NCBI GenBank assembly: GCA_964424805.1 | Contig: CAYRKH010000001.1 | Span: forward strand, 62,001-126,000 | Source of the DNA: IDS-8 sp964424805 | Lineage (GTDB): Bacteria; Pseudomonadota; Gammaproteobacteria; Steroidobacterales; Woeseiaceae | DNA: 64,000 nt | Reading direction: 5' to 3' | Shown here: positions 15,471 to 23,400 of the stretch, piece by piece | How positions within the stretch are numbered: the stretch's first letter is position 1 | How the letters are laid out: every line of letters begins with the position of its first letter | Notes under the pieces: model-generated | Told to the model about the DNA's origin: nothing | Database searches by the model: none | The model's input: the letters and a program-made list of their open reading frames with translations, nothing else | Program-made: the position numbers and the translations under genes

Positions 15471-16454
15471 ATGACGCATGCTTCGAAGGAACCCGTCGTG
15501 GCCGTGGCCCCGATGATGGACTGGACGGACCGGCACTGCCGCTACTTCCTGCGGCTGCTCGACCCGCGTGCGCGGCTGTACACGGAAATGGTAACGGCCG
15601 CCGCCGTGCTGCACGGCGATGCGGACCGGCTCTTGCAGTTCGATCCGGCGGAGCATCCGGTCGCGCTGCAGCTCGGCGGCAGCGAGCCGGCGGCGATGGC
15701 AGCGGCCGCGCGTACGGGAGCACGGTTCGGGTACGACGAGATCAACATCAACGTGGGCTGCCCGAGCGACCGGGTGCAAAGCGGCGCGTTCGGCGCCTGC
15801 CTGATGGCCGATCCCGGCCGGGTCGCCGCCTGCGTGCGGGCGATCCGGGAGGCGGTCGATGTCCCCGTGACCGTGAAGACGCGCATCGGGATAGACGACC
15901 GCGACAGCTATGCATTCCTTTGCGATTTTTTGGAGCCGGTAGCCGAAGCCGGCTGCGATACGTTTCTCGTGCACGCGCGCAAGGCGATCCTCGCGGGCCT
16001 GAGTCCGAAGGAGAATCGTACGGTCCCGCCCCTCGATTACGAGCGCGTGTACCGGCTCAAGCGGGACTACCCGGAGCTGACGATCGTGCTGAACGGCGGC
16101 GTTGCCACCACGGCGGCAGCGCTTCAGCACCTCGAGCGCGTCGATGGCGTAATGATCGGCCGTGAGGCCTACCAGAATCCCTGGTTCCTCGTGGAACTGG
16201 GACGCGCGCTGCGGGACGGGGCGGATTTGCCGCAGAGCCGCGAGGCGGTGGTGCGGCGCCTGCTGCCCTACATCGAGGCGCAGCTTGCCGCGGGCGCGGA
16301 GCTCAAGCACATCACGCGCCACATCCTCGGCCTGTTTACCGGGCTGCCGGGCGCGCGCCGCTGGCGGCGTTACCTGAGCGAGCGCTCGCATCGCCCCGGT
16401 GCCGGCGCGGAGGTCGTCGAGCAGGCGCTGGAGGCGCTGCCGGCCGCGGCCTGA
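15471..16454 (+). CDS. dusA: tRNA-dihydrouridine(20/20a) synthase
   Basis: The 327-residue FMN enzyme reduces U20/U20a in the tRNA D-loop. DusA-specific blocks are present: APMMDWTDRHCRYFLR at the N-terminus, MVTAAAVLHGD, NVGCPSDRVQSGAFGACLM with the catalytic Cys, KTRIGIDD, VHARKAILAGLSPKENR, and the C-terminal helical domain (HITRHILGLF). Size and motif order are normal. It is a housekeeping gene at the border between the aromatic cluster and the phytate/inositol locus, and converges with the phosphatase gene. Confidence 0.96.
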   Translation: MTHASKEPVVAVAPMMDWTDRHCRYFLRLLDPRARLYTEMVTAAAVLHGDADRLLQFDPAEHPVALQLGGSEPAAMAAAARTGARFGYDEININVGCPSDRVQSGAFGACLMADPGRVAACVRAIREAVDVPVTVKTRIGIDDRDSYAFLCDFLEPVAEAGCDTFLVHARKAILAGLSPKENRTVPPLDYERVYRLKRDYPELTIVLNGGVATTAAALQHLERVDGVMIGREAYQNPWFLVELGRALRDGADLPQSREAVVRRLLPYIEAQLAAGAELKHITRHILGLFTGLPGARRWRRYLSERSHRPGAGAEVVEQALEALPAAA

Positions 16455-16519
16455 AGGAAGGGCGGACGCGGCGCTGACCCTGGCAGCTCGCGATTTCGGC
16501 ATTGAAATGCCCCGGTCAA

Positions 16520-16534
16520 GGCCCCGGAGGGGCC
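16520..16534. terminator. GC-rich hairpin between convergent dusA and phosphatase genes
   Basis: GGCCCC and GGGGCC are perfect inverted arms around GGA. There is no T-run on either side, so it is at best a weak terminator. It lies in the 106-base gap between two convergent genes. Confidence 0.3.
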
Positions 16535-16560
16535 ATCCTGGCGCTAGCTTCCCCGCTGGC

Positions 16561-17841
16561 TCAGTCGTCTACGGTGGTCCGACCCCGGAAGGTGTGGGTG
16601 AAGGCCGGGGTGGGGGTGCCGGTGGCCGAGTTGGGGGTGGTGACGATGGTCAGCGTGAGGGTCTCGGCGGCGAGGGTGAGGTCGGCGAAGCCCCAGACCA
16701 GGCCCTCGACGTAGAGGCTTTGGTGCTGCGGGAAGGTCCGGTCCCGCCAGGCCATGAAGGGCGTGTGCACCGGGCGCTGCTTGCCGGCCGCGCCGGAGAC
16801 GAGGGTGACGAGCGGCGGATGGTCGAGGTAGGCCTCGCCCTCGGTGCGGCAATCGTCGGTGTGGACTTCGAGCGTGTGATCGTGCCCGGAGACGTACGCG
16901 TCCGCGTAGCGGCAGAGTGACGGCAGCAAGAGGCGGCGCAGCACCTTCGCTTCCTCGTGCTTGCTGCCGGACGACGACCACAGGGGATGGTGGCCGACCA
17001 CGATCTTCCAGCGCGCGTCCGAGTCGGCAAGGGCGCGTTCCAGCCACTCGAGCATCTGCTTTTCGTCGCCGACGGGCTCGGTCCACGGCTCCTCCCGGTC
17101 TTCCCTGCCCGTGTCGATGGGCGTGCCGTCCGCTGCCACGGCATCGTCCATGACGACCTCGGCCGCGAGGAGCACCGTGGTGTCGATGGCGAACAGTTCC
17201 ACGCCCGGCGCCGGCCGCGCGCGGTAGTAGATGCCGTCGAGCTCGTAGAGCGGCGACTGCTCGAGCCAGGCGATCTGTGCCATCGCGCCTTCGCGCGAGG
17301 TGTCCCAGTCATGGTTGCCGAGCACGGGGTAGATCACGAAGTCGGGGTCCTGCTCTTTGAGCGGGGCGTACGGCGCGTGCAGCAGGTCGTCGAAGCGCTT
17401 GGCGTCCGGGCGCCCGTCGGCACCCAGCGTGCCGCCGGCCGGGTAGATGTTGTCACCGACCATGACGCCGAAATCGCATCGGTCCGCCGGGCGGCACCAG
17501 GTCTTTGCGGCCTGCGCTACCGGCCACATGCCGCTCGCCATTACCCAGCCGCCGGTCTGCTCGGCGTAGTGCATGGGCGGGATGCGGAATTCCGCGATCG
17601 GGCGCTTGTCCTCGATCCAGTCGTCGAGCTCGTTGATGATGAACTCGCGGCCGGTGAAGGCCTCCTCGTAGTCGTCGTCGTCGAGGTAGTCGTAGTCGTA
17701 GCCGGTATCGCCGAACACGAGGATGCTGACGGGGGCGAAAGCGTCCGGGGATTGCGCGGATCCGGCACGGTCGACCGCGCAGGCGGCGAGCAGTGCCGCC
17801 AGCGCGGCAGTGGCGCATAGTCGCATCGGGCTTCCGCTCAT
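16561..17841 (-). CDS. Metallophosphoesterase lipoprotein (purple acid phosphatase-like)
   Basis: Start ATG 17841 overlaps the pfkB-family stop and gives 426 residues (an in-frame ATG five codons later is possible). The N-terminus is a lipoprotein signal with lipobox LLAAC. Metal-binding motifs of the calcineurin-like phosphoesterase fold are in order: FGDTGYD, GDNIYPAG, LGNHDWD, GHHPLWSSSG and SGHDHTLE. A very acidic insert (YDYDYLDDDDYEE) follows the first motif. This is expected to be a periplasmic or outer-membrane-anchored phosphomonoesterase. Its operon includes an organophosphate antiporter and a PfkB kinase, and a phytase lies divergently, so lower inositol phosphates are likely substrates. 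This is inferred, not shown by the sequence. Confidence 0.87.
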   Translation of the reverse strand: MSGSPMRLCATAALAALLAACAVDRAGSAQSPDAFAPVSILVFGDTGYDYDYLDDDDYEEAFTGREFIINELDDWIEDKRPIAEFRIPPMHYAEQTGGWVMASGMWPVAQAAKTWCRPADRCDFGVMVGDNIYPAGGTLGADGRPDAKRFDDLLHAPYAPLKEQDPDFVIYPVLGNHDWDTSREGAMAQIAWLEQSPLYELDGIYYRARPAPGVELFAIDTTVLLAAEVVMDDAVAADGTPIDTGREDREEPWTEPVGDEKQMLEWLERALADSDARWKIVVGHHPLWSSSGSKHEEAKVLRRLLLPSLCRYADAYVSGHDHTLEVHTDDCRTEGEAYLDHPPLVTLVSGAAGKQRPVHTPFMAWRDRTFPQHQSLYVEGLVWGFADLTLAAETLTLTIVTTPNSATGTPTPAFTHTFRGRTTVDD

Positions 17842-18728
17842 GTCGCGGCCGCGTAGCGCGCCGCGAGCAGGCGGCGGACGTCGTTTGCGGTGCATTGTAC
17901 CGGTCCCTCCTTTTCCATCTTCAGGCTGGTGACCGCCGCGGCCCAGGTCGTGGCCTCGTCGGGCGGCACGTCCAGCCGCGCCGAGACGTACGAGCCCATG
18001 CAGGTGTCGCCCCGGCCGCTCCGGCCGACCAGCTCGCGCGGATGGAAGCCGGCTTCGTGGTACTCGCCGTCGGCCAGCACCAGCAGGCCGTCGCGGTGGG
18101 TGAGCACGACCTCGGCGGGACCCTGCGCCGCGAGCGCTGCCGCCGCGCGGCGGACGTCCGTCTCGCCGGTCAGGAATTCCGCCTCGACGGCGTCCGTCTT
18201 GAGAATGTCGATGAGCGCGAGCACCGCGGCCTGCTCCGGCCACGACTCGTAGCGAAGCTGGCCGTCGTCGGCCACGACGCGCACGAATCCCTGCACGTCG
18301 GCGCAGAGCAGGCCGCCTTTCGCCTTCAGCGCCTCGAGGACCGCGAGCGGCGTTTCACCGCGCGCCGAGCCGTTGACGACGAACGCGCGGGCGGTGAAGC
18401 CGGCGACGATTTCCGGCGAGAACGGCTCGGCCACGGCGGCGACGGTGAGCCGCCGCTCGTCGACGTTCGCGGTCGGGTATTCGAGCCGCATCAGCGTCGA
18501 CTGCTTCGACTCGACGACGTGCACCTCGACGCCTTTTGCACGCAGGCCCTCGGTAGACGCGCGGTCTTCGGCGGCCAGGCGCGTGAGGGCGCCCACCGCA
18601 AGGTCCCGCAGCGCGGCGGCATGCGCGGCGTAGCTGTAACCGCCACCGTGCACGTGGCGCGTGCCGGCCGCCGAAACGATGGTGTCCTTGGTGTAATTGC
18701 CGATCGCGAGAAAGTCGTAGGAATGCAT
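17838..18728 (-). CDS. PfkB-family kinase, candidate inositol/cyclitol kinase
   Basis: This 296-residue ribokinase-fold protein has a short N-terminus (YDFLAIGNYTKDTIV), the glycine-rich GGGYSYAAHAAALRDL substrate region, and the C-terminal phosphoryl-transfer motif GRSGRGDTCMGSYV, where the catalytic Asp sits in GRGD rather than the usual GAGD. The block LLCADVQGFVRV resembles plant and archaeal myo-inositol kinases (DVQ...R), as far as I recall these. It is between the OPA transporter and the phosphatase, and a full iol operon lies close by. A kinase for inositol or a deoxy-inositol intermediate is therefore plausible; a generic sugar kinase is the alternative. Confidence 0.8.
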   Translation of the reverse strand: MHSYDFLAIGNYTKDTIVSAAGTRHVHGGGYSYAAHAAALRDLAVGALTRLAAEDRASTEGLRAKGVEVHVVESKQSTLMRLEYPTANVDERRLTVAAVAEPFSPEIVAGFTARAFVVNGSARGETPLAVLEALKAKGGLLCADVQGFVRVVADDGQLRYESWPEQAAVLALIDILKTDAVEAEFLTGETDVRRAAAALAAQGPAEVVLTHRDGLLVLADGEYHEAGFHPRELVGRSGRGDTCMGSYVSARLDVPPDEATTWAAAVTSLKMEKEGPVQCTANDVRRLLAARYAAAT

Positions 18729-18749
18729 GAAAATAGTTGACCCGTTTGT

Positions 18750-20045
18750 TTAGTCGCGCAACTGCACGCGCCAGAGTGTTGCCGCCAGCAGCATGGACAG
18801 CACCGCAGCGCCCATCCAGAACCAGATCGCCGCGGTGAAGTCGTAGACCCGTTCGCCGTCGACCAGCGTCATGCCCTGCTGGATGAGGTAGCCGCTGACG
18901 TTTTCCTGGATGCCCGCGCCGACGTAGCTGAACACGCCGATGAAGCCCATGATCGCGCCGGCCGCGCGTTTCGGCGCGATGTCGACCCCGAACAGCCCGC
19001 CCAGCGAGGTGACCAGCCCGTTCAGCCCGATCCCGTACAGCGCGAAGGCGAAGAACAGCATCGGCATGTTGCGCGGCCCGAAGAAGATGAGGTAGAGCGC
19101 CACGATTTCGATGATCGCGAACAGCAGGTTCGCGGGCGGGCGGCGGGCGCCGAACACCTTGTCCGAGATGTAGCCGAACGCGATGCAGCCGGCGATGCCG
19201 GCGATGGTGTTCACCATCAGCAGCGTGCCGGCTTCGACCAGGGAATAGCCGCGCCCTTCCTGCAGGTACAGGATGCCCCAGCTGTTGATCGCGTAGCGCA
19301 CGACATAGTTCGTGGCGCTCGCCAGCGCGAGCATCCAGATCGAGGGCAGCGCGAGGATCGAGAGCTGGGTTTTCCAGAGGTTGGTGGTCGAGGGTTGCCG
19401 CGTCTTTTGCCAGTGATCGTCCTTCCAGTCGTTCACCTCGGGCAGGCCGAGGGTGCGCGGACGATCCTGCATCAGGGCAAACACGCCGATCGCCACCAGG
19501 ATACACAGGACGCCCGGGCCCCAGAAACCGAAGCGCCAGCCCCACGCCGAGACCAGCCCTGCGACCACCACGAACGTCAGGCCCTCGCCGATCGAATGCG
19601 CCGTGCTCCAGATGCCGTAGTAGCGGCCGCGCTCGCGGTTGCTGTACCAGTTGGCGAGCGTGACGATGCCGGCCGGCGCACCGAAGCCCTGGAACCAGCC
19701 GTTCAGCGCCCACAGCACGACCGAGACGGTGAGGACGGTGGAGAAGCCCATGCCGACGTTCAGGAGCGCGGACATCAGGAGGCCGAACGCGAAGAACACC
19801 TTCATGTTCGCGTGATCGGACAGGAAGCCGTTCGTGAGCTTGCCGGCGGCGTAGGTATAGAAGAGCGCCGAGCCGATCAGGCCGAGCTCCACCGGCGTGA
19901 AGATGCCGGCGTCGATCAGCGGCTGCTTGACGACCGACAGCGCCAGCCGGCAGGTATAGGCGAGGCCGTAACCCAGCGTGATGGCGATGAGGACGCGCAG
20001 GCGATGCTGCCGGTACAGCCGGTCGACGGTGCCCCGGTCGTCCAT
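18750..20045 (-). CDS. Organophosphate:phosphate antiporter family MFS transporter (GlpT/UhpT-like)
   Basis: This 431-residue, 12-helix MFS protein has OPA-family marks: YGLAYTCRLALSVVKQPL near helix 1 with Arg33, Lys69 in YTYAAGKLTNGFLSD, and Arg250 in NYVVRYAINSWGILYL. Arg33 and Arg250 line up with the two phosphate-binding arginines of GlpT. OPA carriers swap a phosphorylated metabolite for Pi. First in a three-gene operon with a PfkB kinase and a periplasmic phosphatase, and divergent from a phytase, it could import an inositol monophosphate or similar organophosphate. Its promoter shares the 208-base divergent region with the phytase. Confidence 0.87.
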   Translation of the reverse strand: MDDRGTVDRLYRQHRLRVLIAITLGYGLAYTCRLALSVVKQPLIDAGIFTPVELGLIGSALFYTYAAGKLTNGFLSDHANMKVFFAFGLLMSALLNVGMGFSTVLTVSVVLWALNGWFQGFGAPAGIVTLANWYSNRERGRYYGIWSTAHSIGEGLTFVVVAGLVSAWGWRFGFWGPGVLCILVAIGVFALMQDRPRTLGLPEVNDWKDDHWQKTRQPSTTNLWKTQLSILALPSIWMLALASATNYVVRYAINSWGILYLQEGRGYSLVEAGTLLMVNTIAGIAGCIAFGYISDKVFGARRPPANLLFAIIEIVALYLIFFGPRNMPMLFFAFALYGIGLNGLVTSLGGLFGVDIAPKRAAGAIMGFIGVFSYVGAGIQENVSGYLIQQGMTLVDGERVYDFTAAIWFWMGAAVLSMLLAATLWRVQLRD

Positions 20046-20161
20046 GGGCGGACGGTCGGGTCCGGTGGCAAACAGTGCGGTCAGCTTGTGAAGAACGGCC
20101 CAGCCCCCCGGCCCGGACGATACCTGTACTGTCCCGGCAATTTCAGCAAACCTTAAGCCTT

Positions 20162-20204
20162 TGAAATTTTCATTCGATTATAATAGAAAATAGAATGATT
20201 GTTC
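20162..20204. promoter_or_regulatory. Divergent phytase/transporter control region: -10 box and two IolR-like inverted repeats
   Basis: A perfect TATAAT (20179-20184, plus strand) is flanked by two inverted repeats: TGAAA-T-TTTCA (20162-20172) and GAA-N6-TTCC (20193-20205). The first uses the same half-sites as the TGAAA-N6-TTTCA boxes at 31043 and 31108 but with 1-base spacing; the second has the N6 spacing with a shorter arm. No good -35 was seen. Co-regulation with the iol operon is suggested, not proven. Confidence 0.45.
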
Positions 20205-20253
20205 CAGCTCCGCCCGCGGCTGCGGCGGGGCCGCTCCGGAAGGGGGGAGACCC

Positions 20254-22296
20254 ATGAAAAGTATTTACCCGATCGCGTTCCTGTTCGTGCTGGCCGCGTG
20301 CGCGCGGCCGGACGCCGAACCCGGGCTTGAAGGCGGCGGCGCGGCGCCGGCCGTCGTGCCGGCGAGCGCCGTCACCGACCCGGTCGAGTTCGGGGCGCTG
20401 GTGAACGCCGCGTTCTGGGTCGACCCGGCGAGCCCCGGGGCCTCGTTGATCCTCGGCGCGGCGGAGACGGCGGGCGTCGAGATGTACCGGCCGGACGGCC
20501 GCCGCGCCGGGAGTTTCGACGCCGTCGACGCGGGCTTCGTTGCGGTCGTCCCGGACCCCTACGGGGAGAACGCGCCGCTGGTGGCGGTATACGACCGGCA
20601 TGACGCGGCCCTCAAGGCCTACCGCCTGGACCGGGAGGCGCTGACCCTGGTCGCCGCGATGCCCGAACCGCTGCCGCTGGGCGACGAGCTGACCGGGCTC
20701 TGCCATTATCACAGCCGCCTGTCCGACAGCGACTACCTGTACGCCGTGACCGACGCCGGCGTGGTCCTGCACTTCGAGCTGTTCACCGCCGGCGGCGAGG
20801 TGGGCGGGCAGCTGCTGCGCACGATCCCGTCCGGCAAGGGCAGCGGCTACTGCGCCGTGGACCCGTTCGCGGCAGCGCTGTACGTCGCCGAGGAGGAGGT
20901 CGGTATCTGGCGCTTCGGCGCGGAGCCGGAAAGCGACACGACGCGAGAGCCGGTGGCGCTGGTCGCGCCGTGGGGCCTGCTGAGCGACGAGGTGAAGGGC
21001 ATTGCCGTCTATCACGTCGATGCCGAGACGGCCTACCTGGTGGCGGCGGACATCGGGGCGAACCGCCTGGCCGTGATCGATCCGGCCACCGCCGCCCTGC
21101 TCGGCGCGATCGAGGTGCCGGAACTCGTCGAAGCGGAAGGCGTGGCCGCCACCGCCGTCCCGCTCGGCGGCCGGTTCCCGGGCGGGCTGCTCGCGGTCGC
21201 CGACGAGGACGAGTCCGGCGGCGGCACCGACATCAAGCTCATCGGCTGGCAGGCCGTGGCCGGGGCGCTCGGGCTGCAGAGCGCCGACGGCCCGCTGGCC
21301 CCGCCCGAGCCGCTGCCGGCCGTGCGGCCGGTGCTGGAGACCGAGGTCGTGGCGAGCTACGGCGACGCCGCCGACGACCCGGCGATCTGGGTGCACCCGG
21401 AGGACCCCGCCAAAAGCCTGGTCATCGGCACGGACAAGCAGCTCGGCCTCTACGTGTTCGATCTCGAGGGCCGCACCGTGCAGACGCTGCCGCACGGGCG
21501 CATGAACAACGTCGACCTGCGCCAGGGCTTTCCGCTGGGCGGTGAAACGGTCTCACTCGTGACCGCGAGCAACCGCAGCAACGACAGCATCGCCGCCTAC
21601 AAGATCGCACCCGGGGAGACGCAGCTCGTCGAGGCGGCCGCCGGCACGCTGGCGACCGGCTTCGCGGATCCGTACGGCCTGTGCATGTATCACAGCGCGG
21701 CGTCCGGCGAGTTCTACGTGTTCGTCAACGAAGGCGGTGACGGCACCTTCCGCCAGTGGCGGCTGTTCGACAACGGGGAGGGCAGGGTGGCCATTTCGCT
21801 GGAACGCGAGTTCGCCGTCGGCTCGCAGGCCGAAGGCTGCGTCGCCGACGACGAGCTCGGTTACCTGTACATCAACGAAGAGGATCGCGGCCTCTGGAAG
21901 TATTCCGCCGAGCCCGACGGCGGCGACGCGCGCACGTTGATCGACTCCACGGAGGACGGCCGCCTCACGGCCGACGTCGAAGGCGTGGACCTGTGGGCGC
22001 GGGACGACGGCACCGGCTACCTCGTGGTGTCGAACCAGGGTGCCGACAACTACGCCGTGTACGAGCGCGGCGGCGACAACGCCTACGTCGGCCATTTCCA
22101 CGTCGTCGCGAACGCGCAGGCAGGCATCGACGGCGCCTCCGAAACCGACGGCCTCGCCGTCACCAGCGCGCCGCTCGGCGAGCGTTTTCCGGCGGGCCTC
22201 CTCGTGGTGCAGGACGGGCGCAACATCGCTCCCGAGGAGCGCCAGAACTTCAAGTACGTGTCGTGGGCGGACGTTGCCGAGAGTCTCGGTCTTTAA
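20254..22296 (+). CDS. Two-domain beta-propeller phytase (3-phytase), lipoprotein
   Basis: The 680-residue product starts at ATG 20254 after GGGGGGAG and has a lipoprotein signal (MKSIYPIAFLFVLAAC). Two tandem propeller domains are visible. The C-terminal one (about residues 363-680) has all the phytase marks: DDPAIWVHPEDP, MNNVDLR, DPYGLCMY, QAEGCVADDELGYLYINEED, DVEGVDLW and SNQG; its acidic residues bind calcium and phosphate. The N-terminal one (about 45-355) has the same repeat plan (GSGYCAVDPFAAALYVAEEE aligns with the QAEGC block) but lacks DDPAIW and most acids, as in dual-domain phytases whose first domain is incomplete. It releases phosphate from phytate outside the cytoplasm and is divergent from the OPA transporter operon. 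Confidence 0.93.
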   Translation: MKSIYPIAFLFVLAACARPDAEPGLEGGGAAPAVVPASAVTDPVEFGALVNAAFWVDPASPGASLILGAAETAGVEMYRPDGRRAGSFDAVDAGFVAVVPDPYGENAPLVAVYDRHDAALKAYRLDREALTLVAAMPEPLPLGDELTGLCHYHSRLSDSDYLYAVTDAGVVLHFELFTAGGEVGGQLLRTIPSGKGSGYCAVDPFAAALYVAEEEVGIWRFGAEPESDTTREPVALVAPWGLLSDEVKGIAVYHVDAETAYLVAADIGANRLAVIDPATAALLGAIEVPELVEAEGVAATAVPLGGRFPGGLLAVADEDESGGGTDIKLIGWQAVAGALGLQSADGPLAPPEPLPAVRPVLETEVVASYGDAADDPAIWVHPEDPAKSLVIGTDKQLGLYVFDLEGRTVQTLPHGRMNNVDLRQGFPLGGETVSLVTASNRSNDSIAAYKIAPGETQLVEAAAGTLATGFADPYGLCMYHSAASGEFYVFVNEGGDGTFRQWRLFDNGEGRVAISLEREFAVGSQAEGCVADDELGYLYINEEDRGLWKYSAEPDGGDARTLIDSTEDGRLTADVEGVDLWARDDGTGYLVVSNQGADNYAVYERGGDNAYVGHFHVVANAQAGIDGASETDGLAVTSAPLGERFPAGLLVVQDGRNIAPEERQNFKYVSWADVAESLGL

Positions 22297-22451
22297 GGCG
22301 GGGGCGGGTTGAAGCGCCGTGGCACCGGGGTTCGGGCGCGGGGGCCGGCGGGGAGGCTCGTCGCGGGCGGTGTCTGGGGTGCGGGATCTGTTGATGGTGA
22401 TGGACTCCCGTGGCGCGGCATCAGTCGAGGTGACGCCTCGCGGCGTGGTAT

Positions 22452-22524
22452 CTGTGGGAGCGCGCATTGCGCGCGATGCTGAGTGTGGGAGTGGTGGCAT
22501 CGCGCGCGATGCGCGCTCCTACAG
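22452..22524. repeat. REPIN 2: REP doublet at the 3' end of the iol operon
   Basis: Arms 22452-22479 and 22497-22524 are 28-bp inverted copies with two mismatches and a 17-base spacer, of the same family as 1341-1415. The right arm supplies the iolE stop codon (TAG on the minus strand at 22521-22519). It lies in the 222-base gap between convergent phytase and iolE, where it could act as a bidirectional transcription or decay barrier. Nothing else is visible between 22297 and 22451. Confidence 0.9.
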
Positions 22525-23400
22525 GGGGGCGAGGATGCGGTGCAGTGTTTGGTGGCCTCGCGTGGCGTTCGTGACGGGGTCGGCGATCGTGGGGTCCTGC
22601 TCGGCCTCGACGACCATCCAGCCGTCGTAGCCCACGGCGAGGAGCGGCTCGATGACGGCCTCGTAATCGATGCAGCCGTCGCCGGGGACCGTGAACACGC
22701 CCTGAAGGACCGCTTCGAGGAAACTCGTGTCGGCGTTCCGGCAGCGTTCCAGGACCTCCGGGCGGATGTCTTTGCAGTGCAGGTGCGCGATGCGCGCCGC
22801 GTGTCGCTGCGCCGCGCGCCGCGGGTCGCCGCCGGCGTAGTGCAGGTGCCCGGTGTCGAGCAGCAGCTCCACGTCGTCGCCGCAGGCCGCCATCAGGGCG
22901 TCCACCTCGTCCTCCGACTGCACCACCGTGCCCATGTGATGATGGTAGGCGAGGCGCATGCCGCGCTCGCGCATGCGCGCCGCCAGTTCGTCCAGGCGTT
23001 CGGCGAACCGGCGAAACGCCAACGCCGGCAGCCGCGGCCGCTGCGACAGCCGCTGCTGCAGGTCGCCGTGCACGCAGCCGGTGACTTCCGCGCATACCAT
23101 CACGCCGCTGCCGAGTGCCTGCAGCAGCTCGAGGTGCGGCTGCATCGCGGCGAACTCGTCGGCCGCCGTGCGCTCGAGCAGGCGCAGGCTGTACCAGCCG
23201 GAGACGAGCGCGAGGCCGTGCCGCTCGAGCAGCGGCCCGAGCTCCGCGGCGCGGCGCGGGAACTTGCGGCCGAGCTCCACTCCGGCGTAGCCCGCCGCCG
23301 CCGCTTCACGCAGACAGGTGTCGAGGCCGATGTTCGCGCCCAGCGACGGCAGGTCGTCGTTGCTCCAGGTGAGCGGGTTGATGCCGAGGCGGATGCTCAT
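22519..23400 (-). CDS. iolE: myo-inosose-2 dehydratase (IolE-like TIM barrel)
   Basis: ATG 23400 overlaps the iolD stop and gives 293 residues. The protein is an AP-endonuclease-2/xylose-isomerase-type TIM barrel with the IolE opening MSIRLGINPLTWSNDDLPSLG, AGYAGVELGRKFP, the AYHHHMGTVVQSEDEVDALM metal region, LLLDTGHLHYAGGDP and HLHCKDIRPEVL. IolE dehydrates 2-keto-myo-inositol to a trione, the substrate of IolD encoded just upstream. It is the last gene of the operon. Its final codons CTG TAG come from a REPIN arm, so the natural C-terminus may have been trimmed or replaced by the insertion. Confidence 0.92.
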   Translation of the reverse strand: MSIRLGINPLTWSNDDLPSLGANIGLDTCLREAAAAGYAGVELGRKFPRRAAELGPLLERHGLALVSGWYSLRLLERTAADEFAAMQPHLELLQALGSGVMVCAEVTGCVHGDLQQRLSQRPRLPALAFRRFAERLDELAARMRERGMRLAYHHHMGTVVQSEDEVDALMAACGDDVELLLDTGHLHYAGGDPRRAAQRHAARIAHLHCKDIRPEVLERCRNADTSFLEAVLQGVFTVPGDGCIDYEAVIEPLLAVGYDGWMVVEAEQDPTIADPVTNATRGHQTLHRILAPL

